A DNA stretch of 64,000 bases from Ptiloglossa arizonensis (taxonomy: Eukaryota; Arthropoda; Insecta; Hymenoptera; Colletidae), in NCBI RefSeq assembly GCF_051014685.1, contig NW_027479046.1, forward strand, positions 124,001 through 188,000, read 5' to 3'. Made by a program: the position numbers and the translations under genes. How positions within the stretch are numbered: the stretch's first letter is position 1; every line of letters begins with the position of its first letter. The notes beneath the pieces are model-generated. The model ran no database searches. It was not told where the DNA came from and saw nothing but the letters and a program-made list of their open reading frames with translations. Positions 59,001 to 64,000 of the stretch are shown here, in pieces.

Positions 59001-61660
59001 GTATAACGTATAACGTACAACGTTTAACGTATAACGTATAACGTATAACGTATAACGTATAACGTATAACGTATAACGTATATCGTACAACGTTCAACGT
59101 ATAACGTATAATGTATAACGTATAACGTATAACGTATAACGTATAACGTATAACGTATCACGTATAACGTATAACGTATAACGTATAACGTATAACGTAT
59201 AACGTATAACGTATAACGTATAACGTATAACGTATAACGTATAACGTATAACGTATAACGTATAACGTATAACGTATAACGTATAACGTATAACGTATAA
59301 CGTATAACGTATAACGTATAACGTATAACGTATAACGTATAACGTATAACGTATAACGTATATCGTACAACGTTCAACGTATAACGTATAACGTATAACG
59401 TATAACGTATAACGTATAACGTATAACGTATAACGTATAACGTATAACGTATAACGTATAACGTATAACGTATAACGTATAACGTATAACGTATAACGTA
59501 TAACGTATAACGTATAACGTATAACGTATAACGTATAACGTATAACGTATAACGTATAACGTATAACGTATAACGTATAACGTATAACGTATAACGTATA
59601 ACGTATAACGTATAACGTATAACGTATAACGTATAACGTATAACGTATAACGTATATCGTACAACGTTCAACGTATAACGTATAATGTATAACGTATAAC
59701 GTATAACGTATAACGTATAAGGTATAACGTATAACGTATAACGTATAACGTATAACGTATAACGTATAACGTATAACGTATAACGTATAACGTATAACGT
59801 ATAACGTATATCGTATACAGTATAACGTATAACGTATAACGTATAACGTATAACGTATAACTTATAACGTATAACGTATAACGTATAACGTATAACGTAT
59901 AACGTATAACGCATAACGTATAACGTATAACGTATAACGTATAACGTATAACGTATAACGTATAACGTACAACGTTTAACGTATAACGTATAACGTAGAA
60001 CGTATAACGTATAACGTATAACGTATGACGTATAACGTACAACGTATAACGTAAAACGTATATCCTATAACACATAACGTATAACGTATAACGTATAATA
60101 CAACGTATAACGTATAACGTATAACGTATAACGTATAACGTATAACGTCCAACGTATAACGTATAACGTATAACGTAAACGTATAACTTACAACGTTTAA
60201 CGTATACCGTATAACGAATAACGTATAACGTATAACGTATAACATATAACGTATAACGTATAACGTATAACGTACAACGTATAACGTATAACGTATATCC
60301 TATAACGCATAACGTATAACGTATAACGTATAACGTATAACGTATAACGTATAACGTATATCGTACAACGTTCAACGTATAATGTATAACGTATAACGTA
60401 TAACGTATAACGTATGCAGTATAATGTATAACGTATAACGTGTAACGTATAACGTGTAACGTACAACGTATAACGTATAACGTATAACGTATAACGTATA
60501 ACGTATAACGTATAACGTATAACGTATAACGTATAACGTATAACGTATAACGTATAACGTATACAGTATAACGTATAACGTATAACGTATAACGTATAAC
60601 GTATAACGTATAACGTATAACGCATAACGTATAACGTATAACGTATAACGTATAACGTATAACGTATAACGTATAACGTATAACGTATAACGTATAACGT
60701 ATAACGTATAACGTATAACGTATAACGAATAACGTATAACGTACAACGTATAACGTACAACGTTTAACGTATAACGTATAACGTAGAACGTATAACGTAT
60801 AACGTATAACGTATAACGTATAACGTATGACGTATAACGTATAACGTATAACGTATAACGTATAACGTATAACGTATAACGTATAACGTATACCGTATAA
60901 CGTATAACGTATAACGTATAACGTATAACGTATAACGTATAACGTATAACGTATAACGTATAACGTATACAGTATAATGTATAACGTATAACGTGTAACG
61001 TATAACGTATAACGTATAACGTATGACGTATAACGTATAACGTATAACGTATAAAGTATAACGTATATCGTATAACGTATAACGTATAACGTATAGCGTA
61101 TAACGTATAACGTATAACGTACAACGTCCAACGTATAACGTATAACGTATAACGTATAACGTATAACGTACAACGTTTAACGTATACCGTATAACGAATA
61201 ACGTATAGCGTATATCGCATGACGTATAACATATAACGTATAACGTATAACGTATAACGTACAACGTATAACGTATAACGTATATCCTATAACGCATAAC
61301 GTATAACGTATAACGTATAACGTATAACGTATAGCGTATAACGTATAACGTATAACGTATAACGTATAACGTATAACGTATAACGTATAACGTATAACGT
61401 ATAATGTATAACGTATAACGTATAACGTATAACGTATAACGTATAACGTATAACGTATAACGTATAACGAATAACGTATAACGTATAACGTATAACGTAC
61501 AACGTTTAACGTATAACGTATAACGTAGAACGTATAACGTACAACGTATAACGTATAACGTATGACGTATAACGTATAACGTACAACGTTTAACGTATAA
61601 CGTATAACGTATAACGTATAACGTATAACGTATAACGTATAACGTATATCGTACAACGTT
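56095..61660. repeat. Recurring about 2.5-kb block (56.1, 58.6, 61.2 kb)
   Basis: A 480-bp set of landmarks is found at 56,105-56,584 and again at 58,611 and 61,177, as well as earlier at 49,561. The set has CGTATAC-CGTATAA-CGAATAA, CGCATGA, CATATAA, TATCCTATAACGCATAAC, CGTATAG, TGTATAA, CGAATAA, and two CGTACAA-CGTTTAA groups with CGTAGAA and CGTATGA. Offsets are 2,506 bp (358 heptamers exactly), 2,566 bp (367 units minus 3, matching one pentamer and one hexamer between) and 6,544 bp (935 units minus 1, matching one hexamer near 55,602). The copies differ by a handful of substitutions, such as CGTATTA at about 56,446. Confidence 0.82.
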
Positions 61661-61901
61661 CAACGTATAACGTATAATGTATAACGTATAACGTATAACG
61701 TATAACGTATAACGTATAACGTATAACGTATAACGTATAACGTATAACGTATAACGTATAACGTATAACGTATAACGTATAACGTATAACGTATAACGTA
61801 TAACCTATAACGTATAACGTATAACGTATAACGTATAACGTATAACGTATAACGTATAACGTATAACGTATAACGTATAACGTATAACGTATAACGTATA
61901 T

Positions 61902-63004
61902 CGTACAACGTTCAACGTATAACGTATAATGTATAACGTATAACGTATAACGTATAACGTATAAGGTATAACGTATAACGTATAACGTATAACGTATAAC
62001 GTATAACGTATAACGTATAACGTATAACGTATAACGTACAACGTTTAACGTATAACGTATAACGTAGAACGTATAACGTATAACGTATAACGTATAACGT
62101 ATGACGTATAACGTATAACGTACAACGTATAACGTATAACGTATAACGTATAACGTATATCGTACAACGTTCAACGTATAACGTATAATGTATAACGTAT
62201 AACGTATAACGTATAACGTATAACGTATACAGTATAACGTATAACGTATAACGTATAACGTATAACGTATAACGTATAACGTATAACGTATAACGTATAA
62301 CGTATAACGTATAACGTATAACGCATAACGTATAACGTATAACGTATAACGTATAACGTATAACGTATAACGTATAACGTACAACGTTTAACGTATAACG
62401 TATAACGTAGAACGTATAACGTATAACGTATAACGTATGACGTATAACGTACAACGTATAACGTAAAACGTATATCCTATAACACATAACGTATAACGTA
62501 TAACGTATAATACAACGTATAACGTATAACGTATAACGTATAACGTATAACGTATAACGTCCAACGTATAACGTATAACGTATAACGTAAACGTATAACG
62601 TACAACGTTTAACGTATACCGTATAACGAATAACGTATAACGTATATCGCATGACGTATAACATATAACGTACAACGTATAACGTATAACGTACAACGTG
62701 TAACGTATAACGTATATCCTATAACGCATAACGTATAACGTATAACGTATAACGTATAACGTATAACGTATAACGTATAACGTATAACGTATAACGTATA
62801 ACGTATAACGTATAACGTATAACGTATAACGTATAACGTATAACGTATAACGTATAACGTATAACGTATAACGTATAACGTATAACGTATAACGTATAAC
62901 GTATAACGTATAACGTATAACGTATAACGTATAACGTATAACGTATAACGTATAACGTATAACGTATAACGTATAACGTATAACGTATAACGTATAACGT
63001 ATAT
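61902..63004. repeat. Family B reference higher-order unit (1,103 bp)
   Basis: It runs from CGTACAA-CGTTCAA at 61,902 to the equivalent at 63,005. Length is 158 units: 156 heptamers, one pentamer TACAA and one hexamer CGTAAA. Landmarks in order are GGTATAA (about 61,964), CGTACAA-CGTTTAA-CGTAGAA (about 62,036), CGTATGA (62,098), a second CGTTCAA group (about 62,164), CGTATAC-AGTATAA (about 62,225), CGCATAA (about 62,322), CGTACAA-CGTTTAA-CGTAGAA (about 62,380), the pentamer group (to about 62,513), CGTCCAA (about 62,559), CGTAAA, CGTATAC-CGTATAA-CGAATAA (about 62,615), CGCATGA-CATATAA, TATCCTATAACGCATAAC (about 62,715), then a perfect run of about 270 bp. Confidence 0.88.
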
Positions 63005-64000
63005 CGTACAACGTTCAACGTATAACGTATAATGTATAACGTATAACGTATAACGTATAACGTATAAGGTATAACGTATAACGTATAACGTATAACGTAT
63101 AACGTATAACGTATAACGTATAACGTATAACGTATAACGTACAACGTTTAACGTATAACGTATAACGTAGAACGTATAACGTATAACGTATAACGTATAA
63201 CGTATGACGTATAACGTATAACGTACAACGTATAACGTATAACGTATAACGTATAACGTATATCGTACAACGTTCAACGTATAACGTATAATGTATAACG
63301 TATAACGTATAACGTATAACGTATAACGTATAACGTATAACGTATAACGTATAACGTATAACGTATAACGTATAACGTATAACGTATAACGTATAACGTA
63401 TAACGTATAACGTATAACGTATAACGCATAACGTATAACGTATAACGTATAACGTATAACGTATAACGTATAACGTATAACGTACAACGTTTAACGTATA
63501 ACGTATAACGTAGAACGTATAACGTATAACGTATAACGTATGACGTATAACGTACAACGTATAACGTAAAACGTATATCCTATAACACATAACGTATAAC
63601 GTATAACGTATAATACAACGTATAACGTATAACGTATAACGTATAACGTATAACGTATAACGTCCAACGTATAACGTATAACGTATAACGTAAACGTATA
63701 ACGTACAACGTTTAACGTATACCGTATAACGAATAACGTATAACGTATATCGCATGACGTATAACATATAACGTATAACGTATAACGTATAACGTACAAC
63801 GTATAACGTATAACGTATATCCTATAACGCATAACGTATAACGTATAACGTATAACGTATAACGTATAACGTATAACGTATAACGTATAACGTATAACGT
63901 ATAACGTATAACGTATAACGTATAACGTATAACGTATAACGTATAACGTATAACGTATAACGTATAACGTATAACGTATAACGTATAACGTATAACGTAT
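63005..64000. repeat. Family B higher-order unit, cut by window end
   Basis: The next unit repeats the landmark order of 61,902-63,004 at an offset of 1,103 bp. It lacks the CGTATAC-AGTATAA pair near its middle, where it has normal heptamers, and has CGTACAA with CGTATAA where the previous unit has CGTACAA with CGTGTAA (about 62,693). The window ends inside the closing perfect run, so the array continues beyond 64,000. Confidence 0.86.

Larger units (their letters stand above)
31820..63622. repeat. Family B pentamer landmark (TACAA), eleven copies
   Basis: CGTAAAA, then CGTATAT, CCTATAA, CACATAA, three normal units and the 5-base TACAA. Pentamers lie near 31,954, 32,335, 33,389, 37,145, 40,034, 42,587, 44,937, 46,193, 60,099, 62,509 and 63,613. 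Each copy is followed by CGTCCAA (CGTCAAA at about 46,250) and the hexamer CGTAAA about 75-85 bp downstream. The context is homologous to the family A pentamer, with TACAA in place of TATAA and a normal unit in place of TGTATAA. Confidence 0.9.
1..64000. repeat. CGTATAA heptamer satellite array (whole window)
   Basis: Apart from the N run, every part of the window reads as head-to-tail CGTATAA units or single or double substitution variants of it, always in the same orientation; I saw no inverted block. Frequent variants are CGTACAA, CGTTTAA, CGTTCAA, CGTCCAA, CGTAGAA, CGTATGA, CGCATAA, CGAATAA, CGTGTAA, TGTATAA, CATATAA, AGTATAA and GGTATAA. Length changes are nearly always whole heptamers; the few exceptions are listed in other entries. 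There is no room for a conventional gene: the plus strand has TAA every 21 bases in all frames, and the open minus-strand frames encode only a V-I-R-Y-T-L-Y cycle. Known satellites of this kind form heterochromatin, such as the 7-bp satellites of Drosophila virilis, but the unit here is different and I cannot assign a species or chromosome. Confidence 0.98.
25587..64000. repeat. Higher-order repeat family B
   Basis: Recurring landmarks are: CGTATAT-CGTACAA-CGTTCAA usually followed by TGTATAA two units on; CGTACAA-CGTTTAA with CGTAGAA three units later; CGTATGA; CGTATAC-AGTATAA and CGTATGC-AGTATAA; CGTAAAA then TATCCTATAACACATAAC and the pentamer TACAA; CGTCCAA; the hexamer CGTAAA; CGTATAC-CGTATAA-CGAATAA; CGCATGA with CATATAA; and TATCCTATAACGCATAAC. 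The family A pentamer TATAA does not occur here. The region is a mosaic of full units, partial units and larger duplications separated by perfect runs of up to about 360 bp. A 6-base unit lies near 26,229 and an 8-base unit near 44,390. No gene is present anywhere in this stretch. Confidence 0.88.

Noticed and set aside
5470..63720. AACGTT-centred short inverted repeats as terminators or hairpin RNAs
   Set aside because: Arms are only 5 bases with a 1-base spacer, too short for a stable hairpin, and no transcript unit is evident.
691..63832. Hundreds of long minus-strand reading frames (up to nearly 1,000 codons) with repeated V-I-R-Y-T-L-Y
   Set aside because: They follow from a stop-free 7-mer read in any frame, overlap each other in all three frames, start and stop at repeat variants, and have no domain, ribosome-binding context or codon bias. 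Not annotated as genes.
1..64000. CRISPR array
   Set aside because: There are no unique spacers; the sequence between landmarks is the same heptamer. HOR landmarks at 0.4-1.1 kb do not match CRISPR spacing.
1..64000. Telomere repeat tract
   Set aside because: The heptamer lacks the G-rich strand of telomere repeats such as TTTAGGG or TTAGGG, has one C and one G per unit, and no chromosome end is visible.
1..64000. TATA boxes or promoters from the TATAA in each unit
   Set aside because: A TATAA every 7 bases is a property of the monomer; no start site, other promoter element or downstream gene supports a promoter.
1..64000. Plasmid or phage iterons, or a bacterial origin
   Set aside because: Iteron sets are short and beside a replication gene; here the repeat is at least 64 kb with no gene.
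1..64000. Whole array as a sequencing artefact
   Set aside because: Ordered HOR landmarks, exact phase accounting and distinct families are hard to produce by basecalling or PCR slippage; only the sequence next to the gap looks suspicious.

Overview
The whole 64 kb window is one eukaryotic-type satellite DNA array built from the heptamer CGTATAA (TTATACG on the other strand), roughly 9,100 units in one orientation. I see no protein-coding gene, RNA gene, mobile element or CRISPR array. There is one run of 100 Ns at 25487-25586. The ideal repeat is 2/7 GC (about 29%) with one CpG per 7 bases. Array length, simplicity, layered higher-order structure and a 100-N scaffold gap fit heterochromatin (pericentromeric, subtelomeric or a sex or B chromosome block) in a long-read eukaryotic assembly. 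The sequence does not let me name the organism. The unit is not a telomere motif I recognise.

Long reading frames exist only on the minus strand and are an arithmetic consequence of the repeat. TTATACG has no stop in any frame, and because 7 is coprime to 3 all three frames spell the same cycle V-I-R-Y-T-L-Y. The plus strand has TAA every 21 bases in every frame. Starts and ends of these frames fall where variant heptamers create ATG (e.g. CGCATAA) or a stop (CGTTTAA, CGTCTAA, CGTTCAA). None is annotated as a gene.

Layout. (1) 1 to about 5,330 is a heterogeneous left segment with 14-bp dimer patches and a cassette of variant units (CGTGTAA, CGAAGAA, CGGATAA, CGTAAAA) repeated at 399, 448, 560 and 623 bp spacing. 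(2) About 5,330-16,950 is higher-order repeat (HOR) family A. Its basic period is 1,104 bp, which is 157 heptamers plus one CG-deleted pentamer TATAA. (3) About 16,950-20,570 is a mixed zone with a landmark of two adjacent CGTAGAA units. (4) About 20,570-25,250 is family A again, including a near-copy of 11.4-13.1 kb. (5) 25,487-25,586 is the gap. (6) 25,587-64,000 is HOR family B. Its cleanest period is 1,103 bp (156 heptamers, one pentamer TACAA and one hexamer CGTAAA) at 61,902-63,004 and onward, and it contains several larger duplications of about 2.5-3.3 kb.

The most interesting result is this hidden architecture. Both families have periods of 158 units, both carry a 5-base unit at the homologous place in a shared landmark, and the non-multiple-of-7 offsets I checked between copies are accounted for by a short list of non-7-base units. 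This points to array evolution by whole-block unequal exchange or amplification on top of a nearly invariant heptamer. No conventional gene system is present.
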